This document shows positions 1 through 10,884 of a DNA stretch of 64,000 bases, piece by piece. The stretch covers positions 23,120,045-23,184,044 of the forward strand of contig ML682013.1 of assembly GCA_007922195.1 (NCBI GenBank), given 5' to 3'. Made by a program: the position numbers and the translations under genes. Positions within the stretch are counted from its first letter, which is position 1. Each line of letters opens with the position of its first letter. The notes beneath the pieces were generated by a model, which saw only the letters and a list, made by a program, of their open reading frames with translations, searched no databases and was not told the DNA's origin. This DNA is from Podocnemis expansa. Lineage: Eukaryota; Chordata; Testudines; Podocnemididae.

Positions 1-435
1 CCCCCGGTGGGTCGGGGGAGCAGCCCGGGCTGTGGGCTCAGCCCGGCACCCCCGACCCGCCGGGGGTGTCGGGGAGCAGCCCGGGCTGCAGGCTCAGCCC
101 CGCGCCCCCGACTGGCCGCGGTCTTGGGGGGCAGCTCTGGCCGTGGGCTGAGCCACCCAGCAGGGGCTCACCCCCCGCCAGTGCCTGCAGCCCCCTTTCT
201 GGGGCTGCAGGGTGAGCCAGCAGCGGCTCACCCCCAGGGGGCTGCAGCCCCCTGCTGCACCTAACGAAACAGCATGTTCACACTGTGAAAATGCTATTTC
301 GTTTCCCGCTTCTTTCCCTATTTCAAAATGACTTTTTGCTAATTCGCATTGTCATTTCAAAATAAGGCGTTATTTCGAAACAAGTTGTTTTGACACAACT
401 TGTTTCGAAATAACCATGTGTGTGTGAATACAGCC
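1..435. mobile_element. Right part of a MITE with GC-rich minisatellite core
   Basis: The window opens inside this element. Positions 1-250 are very GC-rich and repeat a unit of roughly 55-60 bases (GGGAGCAGCCCGGGCTG, then GGCTCAGCCC) in two clear and one diverged copies. Positions 300-413 are AT-rich and end in a perfect 19-bp hairpin (370-388 pairs with 395-413) built on TTATTTCGAA. The right terminus reads GTGTGTGAATACAGCC, matching the right end of the element at 10291-10808. The left end lies outside the window. The frame spanning 7-264 is low-complexity and not a gene. I infer a non-autonomous PIF/Harbinger-type element because sister elements share ends with the transposase-bearing copy at 25641-29924. 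Confidence 0.7.
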
Positions 436-1250
436 TTAGTCAGTTACAGTCTGCCTTCGTAATAGCAACATCTTTCCAAATGGTTTTTCTCTGTCACGTG
501 TTGTCTTCCTCTTTTCTGTCTAGTGTCAGTATATATCCAATCAAGGGTTTGTCTAGGAATACAGGTTTTTTACATCTGCACAATGTATGCATACCACATC
601 ATCCTTCTTTCTCAAATCTTTGTGTTTACAATCTGCTGGGCAGTCCTATGGAGTACATCAGCATTTGTTACTTAAGTCCACCAGTGGGCACTTAGTATTC
701 TTCACAAACATTTTGAATGAAATGCATTGTTTCCTGTTGTGGGTTTCTAACGTTTGCCATTTTTCAGAAGCATATTACAATATGAGTGTCATACTGGCAC
801 TGTATAACATTGTCTTAGGTCTTGCATGGATCTCCTTGCTTTTCCAGATATTTGTCAGTCTTTAATAGATTCCATTTGCCTTTGCAGTTCTTGCTTCCAC
901 CATCTCAAGAAATTAGCCATACATGTGCTTCAAAGATGTACAGTTTCATTAACCATGCTATATTATCATAGAATCATTTTCACTTGCACCAACTTCACTG
1001 ACTCCTCAATTATGATGAGTTTAATTTTTCTTGGAGGGTGCTAATTCTTAATCCTACTTTGGCAGCCTTACATTTGACATTGCTAGTGGTCTTTTTCATA
1101 CCACCACCATCTGTCTAACAGAACAATGACATCTCCTATGTCAAGATCCTGAAGTTTTCCTCTACTCCATATAATTCCTTTTGTGACATTCTGCACCCTA
1201 TGTATACCTCTGAGGTGTGAATGCATATCATTCACGTTCACCATTATAGT
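436..1250. other. Unassigned AT-rich sequence
   Basis: I see no repeat family, splice-bounded open frame or RNA gene here. The three reading frames of 72-92 codons are hydrophobic chance frames without recognisable motifs. Confidence 0.5.
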
Positions 1251-1251
1251 A

Positions 1252-1490
1252 AAACAAACAAGGAGTCCTGTGGCACTTAGAACCTAACAAACGTATTTAT
1301 TTCATGAGATTTCGTGGGAGAAAATCCCACTTTGTCAGAGGCTTTGAAGATAGGGGAATTTACAGAATGGGAGGACAATGCAGGGGAGTGTAAGTCATGG
1401 GAACAGATCACACTGTAACAGCAAATCAAAACAGTTGTAAAGATTCAAACACTGGGAAACAACACACAGCTTTGGAACATGACATCATGA
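1252..1490 (-). mobile_element. Penelope-like element, 3' terminal fragment
   Basis: In minus orientation this matches the 3' untranslated region and terminal repeat of the long Penelope copy at 46604-49369. Shared words on the plus strand are AAGGAGTCCTGTGGCACTT, GGGAGAAAATCCCACTTTG and GCAGGGGAGTGTAAG. The hammerhead-like core is decayed (CTGACAA in place of CTGATGA). No coding part remains, as expected for 5'-truncated copies. Confidence 0.8.
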
Positions 1491-1514
1491 CAGTGTAATT
1501 GTGTATTAATTTAG

Positions 1515-2017
1515 GGTATGTCCACACATCTTTTAAATCGAAATAACACTGGTTATTTCAATTTAAAAAAGATTAGGTCCATGTGACTTGTTCTTGTTTT
1601 GAAATGACGAGCTCTGTCGTTTTGAAACAAGAGACATTATTTTAAAATAGCTTAAACCAACTTTAATTGGAATCATCTGTTATTTTGAAATGGTTATTTT
1701 GAAATAATGCCATTTGGACATGTTATTTTGAAATAACCATTATTTTGAAGTAACACTTTTACCCTTGTCCTTCCCAGGGTGCCTTCCTTTTGTATATATT
1801 GGGTGGGGGCATGGCCCAGTGAGGGGGCCATATTGCCACACCTCCCATGCTGCCCCTCTCCTGATTCGAAATAGCAAGTCCTGTGTCTGGACTTGCTATT
1901 TCAATTTGAGGTTTTGCTTATTTCGATTTAAGTTAATTCGAATTAAGGATTTTATTTTGAATTAACTTATTTCAATTTAACTTAAATCAAAATTAGTATG
2001 TACATGTGGACATAGCC
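1515..2017. mobile_element. Harbinger-type MITE, TTCGAA-word class
   Basis: The ends are GGGTATGTCCACAC on the left and GTGGACATAGCC on the right, an imperfect terminal inverted repeat of the GGCTATGTCTACA type. The interior repeats ATTTCGAAAT/ATTTTGAAAT many times and has a perfect 13-bp hairpin (1869-1881 with 1889-1901). Flanking trinucleotides are TTA and ATA, so the target duplication is imperfect. The scaffold GCCACACCTCCCATG near 1835 recurs at about 23706 in another MITE that carries different palindromic words. Confidence 0.75.
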
Positions 2018-2800
2018 ATAAAGTATGTCATTGGAATCATCATGATACACTGAACATTATTGCTATGGTAGTATGTTTTTTGCAAAGTCATGTGTATAGT
2101 TGTGAAGTTCTGCGGTGTAATATTGCCAGATATGTATCTCACATGGTTTGACATGACCCAGACAAATAATAACAGAGAGGTTGATCATGCCTTTCTAAGG
2201 TATACATCTTACTAAAGAACCCAGTTCTTCCAGAAGCAATGATCTAGCTTAAGCATCTGATAAGGTAATGCTCATTGCCCCAGCACATGAAGAAGACTAT
2301 GCAAGAATATTATTGGTCAGCTGAACCTGAATTGGGGAGTGAGGACTCAGAAGTGGCCATAGCAACATTTAAGGAACAGGGATATTTTAGGGCTCTCTCC
2401 TTAAATTCAGCAAAATTAAGGTGCTGACGCATGGAGCACAGTGAAGACCCTGGTTGGAGGCCAACCAACCAGCCTGCAGTGAGAACTATCTATGACTGTT
2501 AGGCTACTGAAAGTGTTGAACTTAGTTTTACAAGGCAATTTTTCTTTTATTCCATCCTGATCAAATCTAACTTATAGTCACCTAAATGTTTCTTTACTTA
2601 ATAAAAGTATTTGCTTGCTTTATTTAAAACAGTGTATGTAGTTTGGGTACATGAAGAGACTTCATTTAAAGTAACAGAGTTGGTACCTGTTGATTTTTTT
2701 GACAAACTGACAAACATGAGTTTGCAGAGTCCAGTGGGCAGCACTGAATGCTATAAGACCCTCAGTTCCTAGAGTTGCATCTTGGATTAGGGTGTTTACT
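2018..2800 (+). repeat. Possible LTR-type repeat (weak)
   Basis: The style resembles sauropsid retroviral LTRs: an AT-rich first half, then CTTTACTTAATAAAAG with a polyadenylation signal around 2596-2605, then a T-rich tail. A similar style appears at 50686-51520. I could not define TG...CA ends or a target duplication, so this is a low-confidence suggestion. Confidence 0.25.
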
Positions 2801-3794
2801 TGGTCATTCTATTGCCTAATCCTATGAGTGGCTGGCCAAGGCACTCACTCGCTAGATTGAGACTTTAGGTTGTACTGGGGTCACATGTTGATGCTTTCTC
2901 TAGAAACTTGCTTCTTTAAAAATGAGGCTGAAATCATACCATATCCACTTGACTCCAGGAAAAGGGGCTTTAAGGAAAATAATTATCCTGAGACTTGTGA
3001 CAAAATCATGAGTGTTGGCAACACTAACTTCTTCTCACTTTTTATTCTCATGTTGGTTGTTCTGACATTTTCCTTATTTTGAATATTCTCAGCTGAACAT
3101 AATCGATAAAGTAATGGCATCTGCAATCGTATTTAGCTCTTAATTATTTGATATTAATCAACACATTGCATAATGGTTTGCTGTTACATTGATAACAGAA
3201 CACATCTGCTATACCAAATGTTTCTTATCTTTTGTCATTAACTAATTGTTATCAATTACAATGTATTTATGTTTATCCCTTATCAATCACACCATTTTTG
3301 TTGCTTACAACACATCTATAACCCTTTATGTACTACTGGTGTTTACAGAAAAGAGACCAAGAAAGAAAATGACCTGTTGACCTTGAAGCTATTTTTATGA
3401 CATCTGGCCTCTGTAAATGAAAAATTGAAAGCATCTTTCTATAGGTTACTTTAGTAATCATAGAAAACAACTTTCCATGTACGAGTGAGCTCTATCAGGT
3501 AGGTCAACTAAATCAGAGGAAAAAATAAAGTGGGTAATTAAGTGCAGTCCTAATGACTGATTAAAGACATTTTTCCTGACCATTAGTTTAACACAAAGAA
3601 CTAGGGTCTTTTAAAGTTCATTTTAGGCTAATCTTCAATACAAAGAATTATACACAAGCGAATGCAAAGGAGTACAACAAACCCACACAGCTTAGTGGGA
3701 TTATGACACACCTACAAAAAATGAAAGGGCTATGATAGCATGAGCCATTTACTATCACATCACTGTCACACTCCAGTGAAAATAGCAAACCAAT
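2801..3794. other. Unassigned AT-rich sequence
   Basis: No recognisable repeat, coding frame or RNA gene is seen. The 70-codon frame at 2870-3082 lacks motifs and is probably chance. Confidence 0.45.
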
Positions 3795-4460
3795 CAATCT
3801 CACATCTTTGCTCTTACATAGCATTTTGATCCTTTCTACAGCTTTTTAGATGGTGACACTATCTTTCTGGGAAGCCCGTATTTTCATAAGATCTCCCACA
3901 TCAATTCTTTCAGTCAAAAGCTTTGGTGAAATCTATAGCATTGAAGACTAATCTGTTTTATTAGTGACAAGTCCTTTCTTAATCAATCATCTCAGGGTAA
4001 AGATGTGATCTACACACAGTCTTTTTGGTTGAAAGCCCACTTGCTCAGTCTGCAGTTTGTCATCTGTGATAAGTTTGATTCTGTTCAATAATACACGAAG
4101 GAATACTTTTCTATTCTTACTGTAGTGTTATTTTGAGCAAATTGTTACATATCAGATTTTTTTCCCTTGGTAATTTACAAATCACACCTTTATGCCACTC
4201 CTCTGCACACAGTTCTTTCTACCAGACAGTATACAAAGTTTATGTATTTCATGTCATGCCATCTTGTCCACAGCTGTACACATTTCAGCAATAATCTTAT
4301 CGCCACCAGGAACTTTGCCATCTTTTAGCTGCAGTCGCTCTTTTCTGCTTCTTAATCTTCTAGCAGTGAAATATTTAAATTATTCAATTTCTTCTTCACA
4401 TCCAGGAATTAATGACCCTCTGAAAATGAGATTTTCAGTAAAAGAAAATTCCTAAATTCC
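3795..4460 (-). pseudogene. RTE-type LINE reverse transcriptase relic
   Basis: Minus-strand translation, read through several stops and frameshifts, gives pieces ordered as in RTE-clade reverse transcriptase. These are a stretch like KLITDDKLQTEQ, then GFQPK and VDHIFTLR, then DFTKAFD near 3905-3945, and a more decayed piece down to about 3800. The DFxKAFD block corresponds to the first catalytic-aspartate motif of the palm. The copy is clearly dead. A different non-LTR clade is possible; the assignment rests on motif order only. Confidence 0.55.
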
Positions 4461-4620
4461 AGGTAGGGCCTCCCTGCACTAAATTTGGGGCTATATGTTG
4501 GGAGCTGCAAAGAGACTCATTTGCAAAAAAAACCCAAAAAAGCAAACCAGTCTCAAAAGTAAAAAAGGAAGAACTTCTGTGAGTTCCTAGCAGTTGCTGC
4601 AGGAATCACATAGGTGAAGC

Positions 4621-5252
4621 TAGAGCCCTGAAGATCTGCAGGTATCCACTGTACGTCCATGGTTATCCACATCCACAGATCCAGGTGCTGGCGTGGACCC
4701 ATTGCTGCAGATTGCCCCACGAATGTGGATTCTATTTGTATCTACTCACAGTGTGATCCATTGCCACAGCTCCTGTGCTGATCTGTGTCAGCAGCACACA
4801 GGGGAACAAAGAAGCGCTCCAGCCAATCCTAGCTCAGCCCTGATTGTGGTCTGCCAGCTAATCAGAGTTTCAGTCACAGCAGGCTGGGGCTTGGAGAATC
4901 ACTCACTGTCAGCTGGCCTTTTGATTGGCTCCTTCCCCATGACTTCCCTGCCCACTTCTTTCTTTTCTTGTTTGCAGTTCACATGCCATGCTGTCAGAGG
5001 TTTCATTGGTGGCCAAGGAAATCTGATTGACAGTACAGTGTGTGAACAAGAAAAGGAAAAAGTAGGCAGGACCCAGATAGGGAATAAGCCAATCAAAAGC
5101 TGAAATTCTGACTGTGAGCCCAAGCTCAATTGCAGATGTTGTTACAGATGTAGCTAAAACCTGGCATGCGGATTGTGGACTAGATCAATACTATCAGTGA
5201 GCAGATGTGGATCAGATGCTGCTCCACATTTTTGTATCTGCATAGGGCTCTA
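4621..5252. mobile_element. hAT-type non-autonomous DNA transposon
   Basis: The ends are inverted: TAGAGCCCTGAAGATCTGCA on the left, and on the right the complement reads TAGAGCCCTATGCAGATAC. The flanking 8-mers GGTGAAGC (4613-4620) and GATGAGGC (5253-5260) agree at 6 of 8 positions, which fits an aged hAT target duplication. The 136-codon plus frame and 76-codon minus frame inside have no transposase motifs. The interior contains several ATTGGC/GCCAAT words. Confidence 0.65.
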
Positions 5253-6480
5253 GATGAGGCTTTACTTTTCCATTCTGTGCTCCTCTGTGCCTGCTTTGGC
5301 CTTGTGTGGACCCCATTTCTGCCTAGATACTCAGAAAGAAGAATCAGGCACTGTTTGTATTAGCCTCGTGCATACTCATTTTCCATATTATGAACTGAGC
5401 TGTTCAGTGACAGAACATTATGACCCCAGCAAACAAGAACAAGTTAACTTAAGTCCTACATATAAAGACACCAATTTGCCTTACTACCTTCCAGTTCTTG
5501 AGCTTCAATCCTCCTATCTTGATCCCTAGCTCTGCTCCTTGCTACCTTTTTTGTTTTATGGTAGAAGACAAACTAGAAAAGTGAGATGAACAAAGAGAGG
5601 AAAGAGACTAGTTGAGGGGATTTGACAACACACTCGAAAAAATAAATAAACTTAGCTGAAAGGAGAAGATTCACTGATGATTGTAATGAAATGAAGAACA
5701 ACCCTGCAAGCACTGCATATAATTTTAATGACAGCCACAAAAGGCAGAAGCTTATTTGTCTGTTTATTTATGGAAATTGATGTAACACCTGTCATGTTTC
5801 TCGTAAAACTTTATCAAAGTGACTGGATCCACCAGTGTAAATTTCAGGTGTATATTGAAAGAAGATAGAAAAAAAAAACCGATAAAGATATGTCAGAGAA
5901 CTCACTGAAAAGTTTTCAGTAAAACAAACCTCACTGTCTAGGCTTCTGATAGAAAAGATTGTGTAAGGCAGGCTTAGGAGCTGTGCCTAACAGCTTCTGA
6001 AGGGAAGCAACTAATCTGAATGGGTCCTGTATAAGCATGAACACAGACAACACAATTAGGTATTTGCACACTGGGTGCAGAGCATAGTAGGTAATGGTAT
6101 CTGAGGTTAATCTGATCACAAATCTGTCAGTATCTGTAATTCTACTGAAGAGAAATATGAAATACTGTCTGTTGTGATACGCTATTCTCTGCTTGTTCCA
6201 AATCTGTTTGGGTTAGTTAAAGAGTAAAAGCAACCCTTAGTTTAAGAAAAGGCTTGTAAGAAAGGCCACTAGCTATTTCAGCCTGAAAAAGAGTGATGGG
6301 GTGGGGTTTTGCAGTAGCTATTTTTAGATGTCATCAAAGTGCTTTTGAAAAAAATGTCATCCCTAGGAGCCTAATGAGAATTCTAATTTTTAAAATTCTG
6401 GTCTATCCCCTGTAAAGCAAATAGTACTGTTTTATAAAACCATGGTTGCAGAGATTATAGGTTATTTTCTATGTTGTAAG
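5253..6480. other. Unassigned sequence
   Basis: No repeat family, splice-bounded frame or RNA gene was recognised. A tandem-looking A-run at 5870-5878 is the only low-complexity feature. Confidence 0.45.
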
Positions 6481-7330
6481 TCATGGTGTCAAGGCTGTTT
6501 TCCCACTCTGGCACTCTTAGTGCAGAAGGTGGGGGCCCACAACAGGCTTTAAAACCCCTGGCCCTAAAGCTTGGTCTTAAAACTCTCCAAGGCCACCAAT
6601 TCCTGGCCTTGGAGTGGTATTGCTGCTACCACCCAAATGCAAAAACCTCTTGAAACCCAGGAAGGTGCACTTGGGAATTCCTTCCTGTGAGGTACCCTCC
6701 ATCACGTTTATTCCTCCCTCAGCAGAGTGACTGAATCTCAGCTGGCATATCAGCTGGAATTGGGACAGAATCCCCTTTAGTAGCTGGCTGTGCACTCTGA
6801 GGCACAGGCACACAAACCTCTTGCCTTTCAGGATACAGAACCAGAGCTTACTTTAAAAGGTAAAATCTTTTAAAAGAACAGATAAGAAACAGAGAGTTGC
6901 TTCTCTGGGATTTAACTTAGGTAGTTACAAGGTAGTGGGAGGGGGTACATGTACCCAGCACAGAGAAATCCAGAAACAAACCAAAACCAAAGAAATACCC
7001 TGGCTGTGTCTAAGTAAACATTCGCTCTTCTACTCACGGCTGGTCAGTAACAAACTTGAGCTTATCTTTGGCAAGGATGTCTCTGGATCCTTCTTCAGGC
7101 CTTTCTACCCAGCCTTCTCCTTATCCTTCCAGGAGCTCTGCTGCATCCAAACAGGAAAAAGCAAGGCTGCTGCTACAATTCAAAAACCTGTACTTTGTTC
7201 CTATTAGCTCCCTTGGGACTCACTGACCGGATGTTAACCCCTTCCTCCCCAAGGTTACTACACATAGTCTGGGTGACTCAGGAGTAGAACAGATAGTGGT
7301 TGGCTATAGTTCATTCATGGTTTCCCAAAT
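6481..7330. repeat. Probable dispersed repeat of unknown class
   Basis: Base composition changes to GC-richer, pyrimidine-rich sequence without a conserved frame, then returns to AT-rich at about 7330. The texture resembles an LTR or an untranslated retroelement region, but I found no ends, primer-binding site or target duplication. Not identified. Confidence 0.25.
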
Positions 7331-7905
7331 AAATATTTTCTGTTATCTATTTTAATCTGTATTTAATCAAACTCTTAAAAGTAAATTTTATTATAACTTT
7401 TTCCCCAGAAAATCATCACTGAGCTAGAAAGCTTCCTTGGGGCTGAAATCTTCCATGCATTGTCTCTGGCCAAAGGTTCTTTTTGTATAAGAAGCTGGAT
7501 TTGGGGGTGGCTTTTTGTTTGTTGGTTAGTTAAATAGAGGATCTGTACCCATTGTGTAGAGCTATTTAGAGTTTATATATATATATACACATTAAAAAAA
7601 AAAAGATGTTTTAGTGTAATGACACTAGCTCCAAAATGCTGAGCTTGACCAGTTTTTCCCTCATGGGTGAAACTAACAGGACCTGTTCTCCTATGCAGAA
7701 ATATGTTATTGGAGCTCCACCTACTACGAATATAAGAACACCTACTGGGAACATAATCTACTATTTAAAGCAGTTGAAGATAGCCAGAGAAAGAAGGGAC
7801 TGGAGAGAAGATTTAAAGAACTAACTGAAAACAAATCAAAGATTAGGGAATAGACTTGGTGAAATATTTGGAAGAGAAAATGATGTTTCAAAAGGAAGAA
7901 GCCTG
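7331..7905. other. Unassigned sequence
   Basis: AT-rich, with a short (TA)n run at 7575-7586 followed by an A-run near 7593-7603. No coding or RNA feature recognised. Confidence 0.4.
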
Positions 7906-8330
7906 AACTGAGAGGCAGGAGCGTCGCTGCCCCAGGAAAGGAGCTGGGCCACTGGCCCAGGCCATGGCCCGTGACCTCAGGCCACTCCCCCTGCCAGTGA
8001 CTGGGTCAGGAGCGGCAGCCACAGCTGCAGGCAGCTTGGCCCCTGATCCCCAGCTGGAGATGGGGACTGGAGTGGCAGCCCCAGCCATGGGGTTGCCCGG
8101 CATTGAGGAAGTGGCTGCCACAGCCGCGGGCAGCTGGGCCCCGGATCCCCGGCTGGGGACAGGGCCGGAGCAGCAGCCGCCGCTGCTGCGGGTGGCTGGG
8201 CTATGGATCTCCAGCCCAATCAGGCCAGAAACTGGGAGAGGCGGGGCCGTGCAGGACCCAGGGCACTGGCACCAGGATTTGGGGCATGGGATGAGAGGAA
8301 GAAGAGTGAACAAAGAAGGAATCAGCAGAG
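7906..8330. repeat. GC-rich block with a tandem duplication of about 99 bp
   Basis: Two diverged direct copies begin near 8014 and 8113, sharing GCAGCCACAGCTG-like starts and GATCCCC-GCTGG further on. The block is much richer in G+C than both flanks and gives overlapping open frames on both strands (7964-8410 plus; 7888-8313 minus), as expected for GC-rich repeats rather than a gene. It resembles the GC-rich cores of the MITEs at 1-250 and 14926-15630. Confidence 0.5.
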
Positions 8331-8831
8331 TTGCTAGATGTTACCTAGAATCACTCAGAAACATAAAACAGACCTGTAAAGAACAAATGCAGGAAAATAG
8401 CCAAGATTAGGAATTAAAAGGCAAAAAGCACAGTGAAAGGAAAGAGCTTATGTCAGGAGTTGTAGAGAGGCTAGAGTTGAAAGTATGGATCATGGCATTA
8501 GGGGAAGTGAAAAATGAAGGGAAAGAAGAGAAGAAGAGTCGGCAAGTTAACAGCCAGGACTTCCTGGAAGAAATCTTGATGGATAGGGCAGTGCAGATAA
8601 GGGAGAACAAGCACTGGTTGTTGAAAGAGAACAAATGGTGGTCAGAAAATGCAGACGGTGATCTCGGAAAAGGACAATATCTCTTTAAAAATAGTTGACA
8701 GACAAATGTTGAGCCAGAAAGTCAGAACAAAGATTAAATAAAAGAGACTGTTGGCATTCATAGCCTGGACCAACCTGCAGGGCACATACTGGAGTTATTA
8801 CTGGAGAATCTAGCTCAAATGATCACACTGG

Positions 8832-9516
8832 TGTTGGGGTCTGTGCTCCACCTCTTGCCACACTAGACTTGTGTCCAGAGTTGTCTTTTGGGATCTCAGC
8901 CCTCTGGCCAAGTCTTTTAAGTCCACCCCTGCCAGTGTGCAATCCAGCTTACTTTACTCCCAGCCACTAGTTAAGAGAGTCAATAGCCAGCAAACCTGTG
9001 CCACTCCTGGCATGCTAGAGGAGGGGAGGAGGGACCTGGGCCTGCCCACTTCTCTTGGCCACAGCCCAGGGACCCTAATTGCCTCCACTGAGACCTCCAC
9101 CTTCCTCTAGTCACCTCAATTTGTCCACATCAACTTCCTAGACCCCTTTCCCCAAAGCCCCCAGTGACACACAGATCCTCACCATTCTAGGGTCCAGCTG
9201 CCATCCACATCAAGCTCTTTGACCCCAGACCACTGCTCCAGCCACAATCTGTTCTTTTCAGTTCTTGTCATCTCCCTGTGGTGCACCACACCTGGTGCTC
9301 TTCAGAGTGCTGGCTGGCTCTCACAGGCAGCCTGCTAGAGACCAGACTTTCTTTCTTTGCCTCCCAAGGCAGACTGCTTCAGCTAGTCCTGCAACTCCCT
9401 TTTATACAGGGTTCCTGGCCTCTCATTGGTTCAGCAACCCTAGCAGCCAATTGGCTGCCACAAACAGGCACTCTTTAATCCTGTGTGCCCCAGAGCAGGT
9501 CAACCACCCTGCTACA
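8832..9516 (-). mobile_element. Candidate LTR with promoter elements, minus strand
   Basis: Read on the minus strand this begins TGTAGCAGGGTGG (complement of 9504-9516). It then has CCAAT-type boxes (9447-9454 and 9425-9429), a TATAAAA box (complement of 9400-9406) about 110 bp inside, and ends GACCCCAACA. The TG...CA ends and promoter order are those of a solo LTR of about 685 bp. I found no target duplication and no internal retroviral genes. The 119-codon frame at 9265-9624 is incidental. Confidence 0.45.
9400..9454 (-). promoter_or_regulatory. CCAAT and TATA boxes of the candidate LTR
   Basis: The minus strand shows CCAATTGG (9447-9454), AACCAATGAG (around 9424-9431) and CTGTATAAAAGG (around 9398-9408) in the correct order and spacing for an RNA polymerase II core promoter. 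The predicted transcription start would be near 9370, reading toward lower coordinates. Activity is inferred from motifs only. Confidence 0.45.
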
Positions 9517-9524
9517 GAGATAAG

Positions 9525-10290
9525 CAAGAAAAAAAAAAAGAAAATGGTGGCATCATCAACATGGAAAATGAAATCACCCAGACTGTGGATGAAGGAATGC
9601 AGTGACAGGACGGATATGAACTAGGCATCAAAACTGAAAGAGGAGGAAGGGGAAATTGCAGCACACATATGTAATGTTGTCTAAGTGTGCAGCATATTAT
9701 ATTTATACCATGAGAAGATTAAGATTTTCCATGATATCTAAGAGGGACCCCTTATCCTTTGGGTTTCCTAGCTACCTCACTACAGAATGTTATCTCTGCC
9801 AGTCAATAAAGCACCAACTGAAAGAAAAATCTTTTCATAGCTCTGGCCACTCTAAGATTATGTCTACACTTACAGCACCATGAAGTGTACAGACACTACC
9901 CATGAAGTTACATGTCAAAGTGAAAGAGTCTGGAAGCTGGAAAAGGCTCCATCAACTTCCCACTGCCAGAGCCTTTCTCTGTGATAAGAAAGACTCTGGC
10001 AGGGAGAAGGAAGCAAGTAATGAATTAACAGGTAGCATCAGGGAAGCTATAGGACACAACACTGCTAAAAATAGCAAGTTAGACATAGGATGGCACTGCT
10101 TGGGAGTGTACAGAGCTGTGCAGAATGTATTCAACACCACAGAATTCAGTAAAGATTTCACAGTACTGCACACAGAAAGAAAAATCAGATGCATCACTAC
10201 AAAATTGAGAACAATTAGCTATGTCACAGTACTGCTGAAAAGGATCTCAGAGTTAGAGTGGGTCACAAAATGAGTATGACTCATCAATAT
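9525..10290. other. Unassigned sequence, possible MITE end
   Basis: ATTATGTCTACACTTACAG starts near 9857 and resembles the GGTTATGTCTACAC ends of the Harbinger-type MITEs, but no matching right end was found. The 123-codon plus frame at 9902-10273 has no recognised domain. Confidence 0.35.
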
Positions 10291-10808
10291 GGGTGTGTTC
10301 ACACAGCACTCTTATTTCNNNNNNNNNNNNNNNNNNNNNNNNNNNNNNNNNNNNNNNNNNNNNNNNNNNNNNNNNNNNNNNNNNNNNNNNNNNNNNNNNN
10401 NNNNNNNNNNNNNNNNNNNNNNNNNNNNNNNNNNNNNNNNNNNNNNNNNNNNNNNNNNNNNNNNNNNNNNNNNNNNNNNNNNNNNNNNNNNNNNNNNNNN
10501 NNNNNNNNNNNNNNNNNNNNNNNNNNNNNNNNNNNNNNNNNNNNNNNNNNNNNNNNNNNNNNNNNNNNNNNNNNNNNNNNNNNNNNNNNNNNNNNNNNNN
10601 NNNNNNNNNNNNNNNNNNNNNNNNNNNNNNNNNNNNNNNNNNNNNNNNNNNNNNNNNNNNNNNNNNNNNNNNNNNNNNNNNNNNNNNNNNNNNNNNNNNN
10701 NNNNNNNNNNNNNNNNNNAAATAAGGTATTTCGAAATAAGGTGTTATTTCGATAGAAGTTGTTTCGGAACAACTTTATCGAAATAACCCTCCGTGTGTGA
10801 ACGTAGCC
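10291..10808. mobile_element. MITE with an assembly gap in its core
   Basis: The left end is GGGTGTGTTCACAC and the right end GTGTGTGAACGTAGCC. A near-perfect hairpin based on GTTATTTCGATA lies at 10743-10788, the counterpart of the hairpin at 370-413 in the element at the window start. TAT occurs on both sides and may be a 3-bp duplication. The middle 400 bases are N. All reading frames across the gap are artefacts. Confidence 0.7.
10319..10718. other. Assembly gap, 400 N
   Basis: Exactly 400 undetermined bases, so the size is probably nominal. The gap sits where the sister element (1-250) has a GC-rich minisatellite. Confidence 0.99.
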
Positions 10809-10884
10809 TATGATGCAGTTGCAAACAGGTATAATGCCATTCTGGAGTATACTAGTCAGAGTGTCATGCAAGATATGAGGAAGA

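Noticed and set aside
1..250. CpG-island promoter
   Set aside because: The GC-rich sequence is a minisatellite core of a MITE, and a related element carries the assembly gap at the same place.
7964..8410. 148-codon frame and its antisense partner
   Set aside because: GC-rich tandem duplication; proline/alanine-rich low-complexity translation on both strands.
10258..10871. Reading frames of 143-190 codons across the gap
   Set aside because: They consist mostly of undetermined bases and are artefacts.
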